Assembly (NCBI GenBank): GCA_012656075.1
Contig: JAAKBF010000147.1
Span: forward strand, 24,905 to 88,904
Direction: 5' to 3'
DNA from: Phytophthora hibernalis
Taxonomy: Eukaryota; Oomycota; Peronosporomycetes; Peronosporales; Peronosporaceae
Length of the DNA: 64,000 nt
Shown here: one piece after another, positions 44,473 through 56,922 of the stretch
Layout of the letters: each line of letters starts with the position of its first letter
Numbering within the stretch: the first letter of the stretch is position 1
Program-made: the position numbers and the translations under genes
Notes under the pieces: model-generated
What the model was told of the DNA's origin: nothing
Databases searched by the model: none
What the model saw: only the letters and a program-made list of their open reading frames with translations

Positions 44473-47254
44473 ATGTTCGACCCGACGGCCACCACGAGTG
44501 GCAGCCTCGAAGCGCGGCGACGTGTGGCGCAGCTGCAGATGCAGGGCGCGGCCAAGAATGTGATCGCCGTGGGACGCGTCGTGCGCAGCTCGTACTGTGA
44601 CCACTCGGGCTGGGGCCTCAAGCAGGGCAGCATCATCAAGAGCTGGAAGCGCCGCTACTTCGTGCTCAAGGGCCGGGAGCTCATCTACTTCGCAGAGCGC
44701 TCGCCCAGCGGCAAGGGCATCGACGAGAAGGGAGGTTGCGCGTCACTGGCGTCGAGTTTACGCCCGATTCACCAACGCGCTCGTGGTGCGCGGTCAGCTC
44801 AAGAATCAGGCGGTGAAGATGCAGGTCGAGTCCAACGACGAGAGCGCCGAGTGGTTCCGCAAGCTCTCAGAGGCGCTACAGGCTGGTAGAGACGAGGCCA
44901 ACGCCACTGACAGCAACCAGACAGGAGATGCAGCTAATGGGGCTGTGACCATGAAGGGCTGGCTGCTCAAGGAGGGGCAGAACTTTAAGACGTGGAAGCG
45001 ACGCTACATGACGCTGACTGGGAGATCGATTCAGTACCGAGCCAAACCTAGCGAGAGGCCGCTGGGCGAGACTCGAGTCAATGCTGTGAATATCAACCCG
45101 TCCAAAACCTTCGCGCTGGACATCTACTCGGACCACAACCGGATTCTGCGGATTGCGGCCGAGTCGTTCGCGGACATTGAGGCGTGGGACCATGCACTGG
45201 CTACGGCTATTGGAAAGAGACCGTGCTTTGGAGACCCATACGCTGGCCAGGATGCACCGTTCCTGGGAGAGACGTTCGAGGAGAGTGTGCTGTGTGAAGG
45301 ATGGCTGTACAAGAGAGGGCAGCGGTCTACGGAGTGGCAGCGCCGCTATTTCAAGCTGAAAGGGTTTAAGCTGCAGTATCAGGATGGACCTGGAGAGAGT
45401 GTGCCCAAGGGAGCAGGAACGGTTGTGGGGATTAAGCTTGGAGAGGCAGGATCGAACTGCGTTTTCGTTCAGCTGGGCTCCGGCCGCGTGCTTTGTGTGA
45501 GTGCGGACAGCCAGGCTCAAGTGGACAAGTGGGTGCAAGCTATCTGCAGTCTGCTAGATAAGGATCCAAAAACTGTGGAAAAAGAGGCTCCGACGGCTGC
45601 ATCCGCTGTCATCAAGGGGTCGAGTAGCAGCAACCTGTTAACACGCGCACTCAGTCGTGCCGGGTCCAACGCGTTTGTGCCGCCAGTACTGACACCTAGC
45701 GCTAATTCGAGTGCCAGTGGTGCTAGCGGTTCTCGCTCAAGTCTTAGTGGTGCTGGCGGCTATTTGGAAGGCTACGATGACACCGCAGAGAGTGACAACA
45801 ACAATGATGGACCTCTTCTCCGCGACTCTTCTGGCAGCTATCGCTCTTCTATCAGTGGCAGCGATGTCGCATCAGGAACGCCGAGAGCGAGATCATCTTC
45901 GAGTGGAGTGTCGATGACTCGCAAATGCGGATGGCTACGCAAAGAAGGAGCTCGAGTTCGCTCACTAAAGCGGCGCTACTTCATGGCTGATGGCAACAAG
46001 CTGTACTATTTTGGACAAATTGGTGAAGCCCCGCGTGGCAATGGTATCGTCAAGAGCGCTGTTCCAAATGATACCTATCCAAACTGTTTGGATTTCATCA
46101 TGACGTCGGGTCGTACGCTGCGTGTCGTGGCGGAATCCCCAGACGAAATCTGCTCGTGGCTCGAGCATTTCAACGAGTGCATTCCGGGGAGTAACAACAA
46201 CAATGACGAACGCCGCAGTGCATTGGAGAGACAGTCAATTGGCGCAGGTGGTGAAGACGCTGGACCTAGTGTAGCAGAATCCGGCACTGGTTGGCTGCTG
46301 AAAAAGGGCCAAAACTTCAAGAGTTGGAAGCGCCGATTCTTCAAACTAGAAGGCAAGCAGCTCTCTTATACAAGTGCGCCGGATGCTCCACCGCTCGGAC
46401 GTGGAGTTGTTGATAGCGTTGCGATTGGAAATGCCAGACCTTTCTGTCTGGACGTCCGCTTCCAGAATGGCCGTGTGATGCAGGTTGTTGCGGCAAACGA
46501 AAGTGAGATGGTGGTTTGGAATCGCCTGCTGCAGACTGCGGTGCTTTCGGAGTCGATTGAAAGTGATCTGGAGCAGGACACGCAGTTCGATTTTGACGAC
46601 GCTGAAGAGGATGCACAGCTGGACAATCTGCGCACCGTGGTGACGGCCGCCACGGCGTTCAAGCGTGGATTGTCGAAGGCGTCGTCGACGGTAAGTACAT
46701 CTTCAAGTGATGACAGCTCCAATCAGCGAGCTGAGGCAATGGTCAAGACAACGAACGAACGAGCAGAGGCGGCAGCGAAAGCAGTTGCAGCAGCTGTGGC
46801 AGGGGCTGGTCGGAGGTCGCTGCGAATGGGAACTGCCGAGACCGAGGACCCAGTCGTCTGCAGCGGGTGGCTGCGTAAGGAAGGCGGCACCGTTAAGAAC
46901 TGGAAGCGGCGCTATTTCACACTGCACGGCACCACGCTGTGCTACTTCAAGAGCGACAACGGGGCCCTGTTGCGCAGCTTTACGGTTTGTCACGTGGTGA
47001 CGTTGCGCACCAGGAAGCTGTGTCTGGAGATCACTACCGAGGTTGGCCGCAAGCTGCTGGTAGCCAGTGAGACGCAGATCGACCTGGACCGTTGGCTGGA
47101 CCACCTGCACCGCGCCATCGCGGCGGAGAAGCGCAAGAAGCATGGCGAGCCCGCTACGCAATGGAAGAAAAAGGAGGCGCCGGTCGCTGGCATGCCCCTC
47201 GCACTGCCAATTGAGGGTCCCGAGCGCGGCGGTCTCGCGTACAAGGTGCTGTGA
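44473..47254 (+). CDS. multi-PH-domain protein with six tandem PH domains
   Basis: The N terminus at 44473 (MFDPTATTSGSLEARRRVAQ) leads into PH domain 1 (WGLKQGSIIKSWKRRYFVLK). Two one-base deletions near 44733 and 44783 shift the frame within this domain; the third frame carries the connecting LRVTGVEFTPDSP, and the long ORF then continues to 47254. Further PH domains start at GWLLKEGQNFKTWKRRYMTL, GWLYKRGQRSTEWQRRYFKL, GWLRKEGARVRSLKRRYFMA, GWLLKKGQNFKSWKRRFFKL and GWLRKEGGTVKNWKRRYFTL; each keeps the basic strand, and most end with the C-terminal helix Trp. A Ser-rich linker separates domains 3 and 4. The expected length is about 927 residues. PH domains bind phosphoinositides or proteins at membranes; no catalytic domain is seen, so it is likely a scaffold or adaptor. 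Confidence 0.9.
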
Positions 47255-48040
47255 GACGGCGAGTGGTTGCGTACGTGTACTTGATATTTTACCGGTAGCA
47301 TTGGGTTTTCATCTGCAAACATTGTGCGTTTCGTGGCTTTCCTTCGTGTCTGCTTGGTATGCATTCGATTCTGTTGGTGCTGATGAGAGGCGTCGTCCCA
47401 CGATGAGTGAGCTGCAGAAGCTGTTGACCGTCATGGCGAGGCGATTGGCTCACAAGACACCAGCGCAGCAGGACGAAGGCCTCGTTGGCTCCAGCTCCGC
47501 CGCGAAGAAGAGGTGAGTGGCATCCATGGACCGAAATGGCCATTGTTTGACACCTTCAACGTGCCTCATCTCAAGCGTTGGGAGCGGTGGGATTCACGAC
47601 ATCAATCGACTTACGCGGCCGAGGCAGGAGCGTTGCCACTTGCTGCGACGTTGGACGCGAGTGAGTCTTGCAGTGGCAGTCTGCAGCTGCGACTGTGGTG
47701 CGCCTCGGATTGGCAACTCACTCCGGAATGTTTGTACCAATTTACAAGCACCTAAACTGTCTAGTCTTCATTTGCGAGGGTACCCCTTCCCGTCACGTGT
47801 CTCCCTAAAAAGTTCCAACTTGAAAACATGGAAGTGTTTTACGAACCAACTTCAGAGTTTGGTGATGCATAAGTACCAGCGTATGGTGTGTTTAGAATGC
47901 GCTCGCCGTCATCAAGACTCGACATAATCAGGCTTTGCGTGATGCAGGAAGGGTGTTGCACCACCTTCTTGACTCACATTGCACAGACGCTGCCCAGTCT
48001 CGAATTCGCCACGAGGACTGCAAGTCGACTGCCAGCAGCC
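47255..48040. other. intergenic; one 37-codon ORF of doubtful status
   Basis: A small + strand ORF at 47403-47516 (MSELQKLLTVMARRLAHKTP) could be part of a longer transcript or chance. Nothing else recognisable is present. Confidence 0.45.
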
Positions 48041-49676
48041 ATGGAGATCCCGCGACTGGTTCACGACGAGCTGCTGCACCAAGTGGACGGTCCGCAAGAA
48101 GAGCACCTCATCGCGGTGAGACGCGCGAGTGTGAGTCCGAGACCCGACGCCTCAAAGCTCCATGGCGGTGAGCGTACACCGTTACTGTCCTCGGTCGACA
48201 AGGTGGAGGTGATCCTGGATGAGGAAGAGAAGGCGGCCGTTGCGGCTGACAGCCAGCTCTCAACGTGGGAGATCGTGACTGTGGAAACCAAACTGCTGCT
48301 GGCCGTGGCCTTCCCCATGATGCTGGCGGTGATGCTCGAGATGTTCCCGGACTTGGCGCTGAGCATGATGATGGGCCACACCGACGTCGCCCACAGCACG
48401 CAGATCCTCGCCGCCTACCAGTTGTCCAACCTCGTGCAGATGATGATCATCGGCGGCCTCATCATGGGCTTGTCCTCGGCCATCGACACCATGTGCTCGC
48501 ACGCCTTCGGGGCCAAGAGGATGGTGGAGCTCTGGCAGATCACGCAGGCTGCCACCATCGTGTACTTACTGTGCCTGCCGTTCATTGTAGTGGTGCTATG
48601 CAGCGGCAAACCCATGCTCGTCGCATTGGGCCAGGACCCGGACATCGCCGACGTCGCTGGTCGGTTGCTGCTTGTGAGTATGCTGCTGGTGCCGTTTTGC
48701 ATCATGTATGCCGTCATGAAAAGCGCGCTGCAGGCACAGAATATTGTTTACCCCTTCGTGGTGGCGTCGCTGGTCAGCTTCATCATCAGCTCTCTAGCGG
48801 CGTCAGTGTTGGCATTTACACGCCGCTGGGGTACATTGGTGTCGCCTTGGGCAGTCCTATCGGGTGGCTTTTGAAGGTGGCGATGGTGCTTCCGGTGGTG
48901 CTGCGCAACCGCGTGTTTGTTGAGTCGTGGCCGGGTTGGGACTGGACGGAGGCATGGGCTCGCGTTCCTCGCATCGGACGACTCGGAGTGTCGAGTGTGC
49001 TCATGATGACCTTCCAAATGGTTGGGTTGTCCTTCATTTCGTTGCTGGCGGGGATGCTGCCGAACGCCGACGTCATGATCGCCGCGAACGGCATTTTCGT
49101 GTCCGTCATTAGTCTCGCGTTCATGCCGCTGCTGGGAATCTGCATTGCAGGTGCCATCCGTATGGGCAACGCTCTGGGAGCTGGTCAAGCTCGTCGTGCA
49201 CGTCTCATCAGTCTCATTGTTATGAGTGCATCGCTGTCGGTGTCCGGGGTTGCTGCTGGAATTGTCGCCTACGTCGCGGCGCCGTACGCTCAAATGTTCA
49301 CCCCTAATGCCGAAGCTACGAGCGAGGCAACGGACCTTATCAAGGAGCTGCTCCCCTTGCTGCCGCTTTTGGGGTTTGCCTTCGGGATGCAGTCCGTATT
49401 TCGTGCCTGTGGAAAGCAGTTGCTTTGCGCGCAGCTCAACTTTTGTGTTTGTTCGTGCTCGGAGTACCTCTCGGTTTGGTGTTTGCGATCCAGTTCGACA
49501 CTGGTATTGCCGGCTTGTGGGCTGGCAATATGGCAGGAACCGTCATCTTCGCGGTTGCGGGCGTATTCTGGCTGCGCGCCACAAGTTGGGAGAAAATGGC
49601 TCACGAGGCCAAGCATGGCTCTCACCCGACTGAATGTGAGGGTGCAGTTGACGTTGACATCGCTGTGGCAGCCTAA
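48041..49676 (+). CDS. MATE-family efflux transporter 1, two frameshifts
   Basis: The ATG at 48041 (MEIPRLVHDELLHQVDGPQE) is chosen over the upstream in-frame Met because it starts a typical hydrophilic N terminus with ERTPLLSS. The helices follow: LLLAVAFPMMLAVMLEMFPD, GLIMGLSSAIDTMCSHAFGA (the MATE signature around the xxDTxxxQA/SHAFGA motif), then after a one-base deletion near 48800 GWLLKVAMVLPVVLRNRVFV and GICIAGAIRMGNALGAGQAR (second-half signature), and after another near 49430 FVLGVPLGLVFAIQFDTGIA. Total about 545 residues and 12 helices, normal for the family. MATE proteins export drugs, toxins or metabolites by H+ or Na+ antiport. It faces MATE 2 tail to tail. Confidence 0.9.
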
Positions 49677-49930
49677 GGGTCCTGGGCGAAATCGTCGTGG
49701 TCATTCATCGGATCGAGGATCATTTCATGTGAAGTTTTCGTAATTGAAGATATCGAATCTTCGTGCTTATAAATAGGTTCTCAACTCAAACGAGGGCTAT
49801 CCCAGCTTAGTTGCTTCACACGTCAATTGGTATTATAATAATACTTCTTTCCTCTTGCTTTAGGTTAAGTTGTCCATCGCCTCGTATGAGATCCTCGGAT
49901 GGTCGAAGGTCATCGGTGTATGCATGGGGC

Positions 49931-51662
49931 TCATGCATACCTAGGCTCATGCGAGAATGATACGTCTCGGGTGGCCATCGGTGACGGTGGGTAGCAAGCT
50001 TCACTCTCCTCATCGCCACTTGGGGCTCCACACGTTGTCCGCTCCACTGCCTGATATGCCAGCATTGGCCAGTCTGCTTGGAAGGCTAGCCAGTATGTGC
50101 TGAAGACGCCACTCGCGATGAAGCCTGCGTTTAGTCCGAGCCAGAGACCTAGCAGCCCCATTTCAAACGCGAAAGCAAGCAAAAGCCCCACTGGTACAGC
50201 AATCAGGATGTAGCAGACAAAGTTGACCTTCGCGCCGAGCGACTGCAGTCCGCACCCGCGGAAGATGCCTTGGGACACCGACGAAATTGCAGCGAACACC
50301 TGCAGTGGGCTGGTCACCAGTAGCAGCTTGGACGTGATCGATACGACCCGCTCGTCGCTTGTAAATGCGAATGGCAACACTCCGTGGAGTAGCAGCATCG
50401 ACACCGAAGCAACGAGGGCACATGCTGTGCTCAGACCCAAAGCAAGCTTTGCTGCATGCCAGGCTCGAGCTGGGTCATTAGCACCTAGTGCGTTACCGAC
50501 TCGCACAGAACCTGCAAGCGAGATGGCTGCGTACCAGAGTGCGCCAAGCCACCGGAGGCTGGCGTAGCTCGAGTCTGCGCTCACGACGGCTGCTGCGTGA
50601 GGCAGCATCCCGGAGGAAAGCCCCACTACAGCGAAGCCCCATACCTCACACACGAACATGGCCATTCCGGACACACCCAAACGCAGGAACTCGGGCATGA
50701 GCCGAACCGCCTCTGAAAACTGCCACCCCGGCCATTCGCGCTGGTAGAGACCACTGCGGTACAAGTATGTCGCCAACACAATGGCGTAGCAGGCCATGGT
50801 CGCTGAGATAGCGAGCTGAGCCGGTGAACCCCAGCGACGTACGAAACATGAAGACGTAGAGCAGCGTCGCCTGCACGACACTGGCCATGAGACCGACTCC
50901 CACCAGGGGCTCCACCTTGCTCTGCCCTTGCAAGATCTTGCACATGAGCGCGTTCACCGCTGTGAAGGGCACTCCGGGCAGTGCCAGCAGCACGAGGCTG
51001 TGCACCAACTGGGCGAGTTCTCGTCTCTGACCTGCAAACTCGAGCAGCTCGACGCAGTAGAAGCTGGCGAGCGCCACCGGTGGGAACCCAATGGCGAAGA
51101 CCAGCAACCCCGTCTGGAAGAAGAGCCCGAGCTCTCGTAGCTGGCCGGCACCGTAGGCCTGGGCGCATAGCGTGTCCATGGCGGCGCTCATGGCGGCGAT
51201 GAGCGTCGCACTCGTGACCATGTTGAAGATGAGTGCCAAGCTGCGCGCCGCCATGAACTCGCTGCTGTGCGCCGCGCTGAGGTGACCCGTGAGCACGCCG
51301 CTGAGGAAGTTGGGCGCAAAGTCCACGATGGCGAACAGCAGCATTTGGAAGGCCAGACGCAGCAGAGCTTGGCCCTCGCTGCTGTGGCGTCTCTTGACGC
51401 ACTGCACCTGGTCGTCTTCGAGGCCGTTGCGGGGCACCACCGTCGCGTCGAAGGGAAGCAGTGGTGTGCGCTCGGTGGCGACTGCTGCTAGCTTGTGCGG
51501 CTCGGGCGACGAGATCCGCGCAATCTTCTGGGCACCCCGGAAGAGTCCGTCCCACAGCGCTTTGGTCGAGTCGGCGGTCATGGAGAGGCGCGCGGATGCT
51601 GCGGCGACGGCATTTGCGGCGGTTGTGGCGCCACGCGAGACGCGGGGAGGTACGCTACGCAT
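49931..51662 (-). CDS. MATE-family efflux transporter 2, one frameshift
   Basis: The N terminus at 51662 (MRSVPPRVSRGATTAANAVA) includes ATERTPLLPFD, matching the ERTPLLSS of MATE 1. Helices include LLFAIVDFAPNFLSGVLTGH, AAMSAAMDTLCAQAYGAGQL (first-half signature) and, after a frame break near 50840 where CGTACGT looks like a four-base duplication, AISLAGSVRVGNALGANDPA (second-half signature) and VGLLLAFAFEMGLLGLWLGL. About 576 residues would result. It is related to MATE 1 but clearly diverged. The two stop codons are 254 bp apart. Confidence 0.9.
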
Positions 51663-53252
51663 GGGCGGTGATGGAAGCTGGTCCGAGTGCGGTCTGGAGC
51701 AAAGAACGCCGAATGCGTTCGCGGTCGCGCGGAGAGATGCCGCGGCAGTTGGTGACGGAGCTTCTCGAACGGCGCTTCAAGATCGCTCTCTCGCGCAACG
51801 TCATCGCCATTCTGATCCACGCGGCTCCCAGTGGGAGCACACGCATCAATGAGGTGCTGGCAATGGATGGTTGCCAGCGTTGCGCGCCCCTTGGATGTAT
51901 CGGCATTGTAGACAAGTTGCGACGCCATTAATTTGGTGCTCGATACGGTGCCGTTAACCGTGAATGCGTGAAACCTCGTCCTGGATCCCTCCCCCGATGT
52001 TGTGGGTCGCGCAAAGCAAACTTACACATGCTTGAGCGTACGCTTTTGTTGTGTGCCAGCGGCAGCACAGCTTGGAAGTCTCGCTGCATGTAGTGATCCA
52101 CATTTCCGTTTGAATGGGGGAAGCGCTCTGGAGGATGGCAACAGTGGTCGTGCGACGTGCTACCGGTATTAATAACGCGTTGGTGTTTTCGTAGGCTCCC
52201 AACACGTTTCCAACCTGCCATGCACGACCACTGCGTTGCTTTCACCACCGACAGCACTGCCAGCATCCTTGCATGCGTGGAAGAAGCCAGCCTGGAGCAA
52301 GTCCTCGCGCTGAGACGCAAAGCGGCACATCGCAGCACACCGCTGCACGCGCTGTCCGAACGAGTGACCAACGTTTCGAGTCTCGATTTGTGGCGGTTGA
52401 AGGCTCGTGGCAGCCCGCACTTGACCCCGGTGGTGCTGCACACGGCCGCTGGATGGTCTCGCTCCCGTCCGTCAAGACCTGATCGACCCCTAAATAATGG
52501 ATAAAAGTGGGCGACTTCGTAGTCAAGTGAGATAGCACGCCGGGCCCCAAGCATGTGACTTGCTCCGGCACGCGCCGCACGTGTCAGTTTTTACATTTTT
52601 CCCATCGAGCTTTGCCTCTACGAGCTGCTGCTGGTAAATTCGTCTCCAGTCCTCGCAGCCAGTCATGAGTCATGGCAGATATCTGCGCGAGCGCGACTTA
52701 TATGTATAGAGTCGAGCGAACTCTTTGGGGTACGCCCTCGCTTGGCGACAAGAACAATGGCAACATGGGCCAAAGCTGAAGTGATCGTCATTCCGACGGA
52801 TCTATTTGCGGCTGTTGACGCAGCGAGCTCCGCACATCTTGGAGTTTGTATGCTCATCCACTCGGGCGCTTTGCTCCGGACACGGCCGCCTGGTTTAACA
52901 CGCAGCCGTAATTGAACTTTGTCTCACAACCCGCGTACAAAGATATCACGACATCGCAACCAGCATTTCAACCAGTAATAGCACAACCCTTCAACTATCA
53001 GAGCCTCTAAACCTGCTATACCTGCCATAATCAATAGTATGTCTTTAATTGGTCCTAAATTTCCATTGGCTGAAAGTGCTCGACACGTTTTACCCAACAA
53101 TCGCCCCCAGCGTCGGTCAACGGTGTGCACCACGCACTGTGTGTGTGGCCTGTAAAGAAAGGAGACCTGCAATCGCGAACCTCGCTCCGACTCGACAAGC
53201 GGCGGCACCAAGCAATTGGCAGCAATAACCAGCAATAAGTAACCACCAAGCC
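51663..53252. other. intergenic; no gene called
   Basis: ORFs on both strands overlap here. A + strand reading at about 51670-51931 (MPRQLVTELLERRFKIALSR, IAILIHAAPSGSTRINEVLA) and another at 52157-52504 look moderately protein-like but match no family I know. They may be upstream exons or chance. The last 300 bp should contain the carrier promoter, although no initiator was recognised. Confidence 0.45.
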
Positions 53253-54808
53253 ATGGCTGCGATGGACGAGGACTGGGAGGAGTGGTCGCCTGAGAAGGGC
53301 TCGTTCGTGCACCACATGCTGGCCGGATCGGCCGCGGGCGTGGCTGAGCACGTGTCCATCTTCCCCATCGACACCATCAAGACGCACATGCAGTGCCAGC
53401 GCTGCCCTGTGAACGGGAAGCCGCTGCAGCTCACGGCCACGCAGACGGCGCGCAAGCTCGTGGCGGAGGAGGGGCCACTGCGGCTCTTCCGCGGCGTCAG
53501 CACCATGCTGGGCGCCAGTCTGCCGGCCCACGCCGTGTACTTCTCCGTGTTCGAGGCGGCCAAGAAATCGTTGGGCGCAGACACAACACACTCACGCCCA
53601 TGGCCTCGGGCACGGCCGGCGTCATCGCCACCGTGTGTCATGACCTCATCATGACGCCCATGGACGTACGAACTGGGGTTTTGTTGACTTTTTGGCAGTG
53701 GATCCAGTGTCATATTTGATTTTGGATGTTGTTAGGTCGTCAAACAGCGGCTACAGTTAGGATACTACAACGGAGTCGGAGACTGCTTTAAGACGGTGGT
53801 GATTAAGTTGCTGGGCCCTGCGTCTCCGCCACTGTCGCCGAGTTACTAGGGTTGCTCACAGCCGTTTTGATGCTGGTGGCAGGTTATGAAGCATGAAGGC
53901 TTGCGCGCGCTGTATATTAGCTTCCCCACCACGCTTCTGATGAACCTGCCGTACAGGTACGCGATGAATTGCTGCTGGGCATGAGAGCGTGAGTTTGTGC
54001 AGTGCTAATTGCCGGTTTGTTCCGATTGTAGTATGATTATGGTGTCGACGAACGAGACCTTCAAGAAGATATTGAACCCTTCGGGAGAAATGAACGTATC
54101 GGCGTACATCGCATCTGGCGCCGCGGCTGGAGCACTGGTACGTTTAGGACATAGTAAGTATGACGTTATCGCGCGGACTGACCGACTGCGGTTGTGGTGG
54201 AACGTTTGGCGGCGATAGGCTGGTGCGCTGACGAACCCGCTGGATGTGGCCAAGACCCGGTTGCAGACTCAATCGATGATGGTTGCGGAAGAAGCTTCGG
54301 TAGGAATCCGCGCTCACCCTCGACCGAAGTCGGCTTCGATGTCGCCTCGATTCTCGAAACCAAAGCTTCAGGTTCTTGTGCATCCCGCTCAGGGCCTTCT
54401 TAGCTTACTCCTCCTGTTTGTTTGCTGTCTTATTCACAGTGTCCATCTCGTACCCGTTGTGCGCAGCTCCAGACACGTGGCGTATCCATTACAGTTCCCC
54501 CTTCGTGCTCGATTAACGGCCGCGCTGGAGTACGTAAAATGCGTTATGTAGAATTAAGATTTACGCGTTTCAGGATTCTAATGTCTTTGTGATTTGTTTG
54601 TGTTTGTTCTTCAGGCTGAACCGGTTCTGCGTCGGCAGTACGCCGGTTTGATGGACGCGCTGATTCAAATTAAGGCGCAGGAAGGCTATGCAGGCTTTTT
54701 CGGGGCGTGTACCCGCGTCTGCTGGTACACGCGCCTTCCGTGGCGGTGTCGTGGACAACTTTCGAAGTATTAAAGAAGACTCTCGACCGGATGGGTGACG
54801 AAGACTAG
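53253..54808 (+). CDS. mitochondrial carrier, mitoferrin (MRS3/4)-like, multi-exon
   Basis: A predicted inner-membrane carrier with three repeats, each with a P-x-D signature: FPIDTIKTHMQ, TPMD-VVKQRLQ (split by intron 1) and NPLDVAKTRLQ. Introns by GT-AG: 53666-53735, 53796-53882, 53957-54031, 54138-54218 and a longer, less certain one about 54372-54614. Exons read GYYNGVGDCFKT, VMKHEGLRALYISFPTTLLM, MIMVSTNETFKKILNPSGEM and AEPVLRRQYAGLMDALIQIK. The first exon loses one base near 53590 (before TLTPMASGTAGVIATVCHDL) and the last one near 54697; the frame then gives LVHAPSVAVSWTTFEVLKKT and ends at 54806-54808. The pattern GLRALYISFPTTLLMNLPY resembles mitoferrins, so iron import into mitochondria is the likely role. 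Confidence 0.85.
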
Positions 54809-55159
54809 TACCGATCTTCTGTCCATTTGAACCAACTACTGCCAATGCGAGATTTATGTCCTGAACTGTGTCGAGGGTACACGCTGAAGCCCGACGACCA
54901 GGAAATCGTACAGTGCACGACACCAATCTTGCATCAAGCTGCCATTTGACCAACAGGGAAATATATAGAGATGATACAAAACGGGTCACCGAGTCTATTC
55001 TTGCAGGAGACATGTCAGCCAAACCCTGAGCTGTTCAGGTTCGTAACGTCGTCGCCATTTCCGTTTGTGCTCCTTGGTAAGTGAAGCTGAACACTGCTTA
55101 CATTATCTTCAAGTGCTGTTGTTTCCGAGTGCGAGTGTTCTGTTTAAACACAGAATCCC
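54809..55159. other. intergenic between the carrier and the unknown gene
   Basis: About 350 bp. Minus-strand ORFs here are not protein-like. No element recognised. Confidence 0.5.
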
Positions 55160-56922
55160 ATGGTCGAGTGTTCTCCTGGTCTTGCCCCGGAAGATGGCGT
55201 AGCATCACCTCCTGTCGATTTAACGGACACCTCGCCAGGTGCTCAGCATCCGGGTGTAATCACCGTTCCTCCGGCTAAGCTGCCTCCCCAACATCGACCC
55301 AATGCATCGATTCACCCGGTATTGTTCAAGAAGGCGGCCGATTCAGATGGCAATATCGCACTTTCGGTCTCCACTCTTCCAGGAACCTTTTGCGACGATG
55401 GCAAAAGTAGCAAGCCTACCACTCAGAAACGCGAAGTGGTTATTACCGACACGCTGGGCAAGAAACAAGGCAAAGAAGGTCGTAGCGTTGCAAACGAGCG
55501 ACACATTTTTGAGTGCGTCAATGCAGTTGATGCACTTGAATGGGAGGCTCGGCAACGTGTGCGTCAGTTGTGGACTTCGATACAGCAATTGGGCAGAGAA
55601 AACCAGATCAGCGATGCGGGCATGGATCTCCTGTACGTGGAGCTGGGCAACATCCTCAAGAGTATGAACGCAGAAAAACTCGAGACCACCAAGTTCCTCA
55701 AAAGTGGTCGCTTGGTTTACTAGCCTCGTCACCAGCGGTCGATCCTGGAACTCTTGGAAGTGGATCAGCAGTCAAAGCACTTCTTGGCGCTCGTCCTGCG
55801 GCACAACTGTTGCAATGTTCTCTGTCAGAAGATCAGAGCAAACTCGAAATGGTGCCTGTCCGACAAGAGAATACTCCGGTCCGTAATATTGGCAGTAGTA
55901 CTCCATTGACTGCGCCAACGCCAACTTCATCCAGGTTTGGGCTACCCACAACTGCGTCTTTGATCGGGATGATCTCAGATGCCTTCCAAGAGGAACCTGC
56001 AACTCGAATCATCAAATTGCAAGGGTGTCAAGTCCGAAGGATCGTTCCCATGTCTCCCAGTAACGACACGAACACAACATTAGAGAATGACAGTTCGACA
56101 CGGAGATCGAAGATCTTTCACCGTTTCCAACTTCTCGTGCCTTACAAGACGCAGATGGGTCTTTCTGGGGACGGACCTCGCGCAGACGTACTATTCCCAA
56201 CCAGAGCCCCCACGCCTTACGAGTCATTCATCTTTGAAGTCCCTACGCCACGTTCTGGGGCGGCAGGAGTCGATTGGAAACCGGAAGATGATGCTGACGA
56301 AGAGGTAAACGACTGGGTGTGCTGCTTGAATAGAGTGTGCAGATTTCAGCTTCACCGTCTCGAACACGCTCTCCGGGAGGCCCCAACTATCGGTAGGTTT
56401 TGCCTTTGCACAATCGACAGGCTAACTGCGTTCTGACATCCTTCGAATAATTCTGCAGATCGATACCGAGATACGCTGCAACGTCATTTCCCGTGTGCGT
56501 CTCGGTTAGCTGGTTACGTAACAGAGTCGACCAGCAAACACCTCAGCGCCGCGCAAGTGTCAACTTGAGCATGATTCAGATTGTAAAAGACCTTGGGCGC
56601 GACAAAGTGCTCTTGGATGATCACCTTTTCAGCGCCGGCGATCCATACGAAAGCGATGACATGGAATCAGACAGTGTGTCGGAGGTGGTCAAGTACATGG
56701 TCAAAAGGATCTTGGAGTTCGAGCAAAAACTACTGCACAGCACAAGGTTTCTCTTCTGGTGCTCCATCCTCTAGAGATTCTGAATTGTATTTCACCCCAC
56801 GGGAGCTGTTTCGAATGAGCAACGCTTTACAAAGTCAAGTCAACGTAGCACTGGCTTCAACTGTTTGCGGTCCTGCTTTCGGCCGAAACCTCCAGGACTT
56901 CGGCGCCAATAACAATGTTTGA
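55160..56922 (+). CDS. unknown protein, one intron, frame breaks
   Basis: I do not recognise this gene. It starts MVECSPGLAPEDGVASPPVD, a Pro-rich lead, then a helical part (DALEWEARQRVRQLWTSIQQ to SMNAEKLETTKFLKS). After a one-base deletion near 55705 it continues with a Ser/Thr-rich linker and RSKIFHRFQLLVPYKTQMGL to VNDWVCCLNRVCRFQLHRLE, whose strands and closing Trp-containing helix are compatible with a PH-like fold, though this is weak. An intron at 56393-56458 (GTAGGT...CTGCAG) joins APTI to DRYRDTLQRHFPCASRLAGY. Frame changes near 56560 and 56750 follow (LGRDKVLLDDHLFSAGDPYE; YFTPRELFRMSNALQSQVNV). It ends at 56922. Confidence 0.6.

Noticed and set aside
44597..44720. Alternative N terminus of the PH protein from the long ORF's first Met
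   Set aside because: Its first 40 residues are Ala/Arg/Ser-rich shadow sequence; the PH domain 1 start is in the frame opening at 44473.
51461..52554. Several overlapping ORFs between MATE 2 and the carrier
   Set aside because: The part before 51662 is antisense to MATE 2; the rest has no family resemblance and no splice or promoter support.
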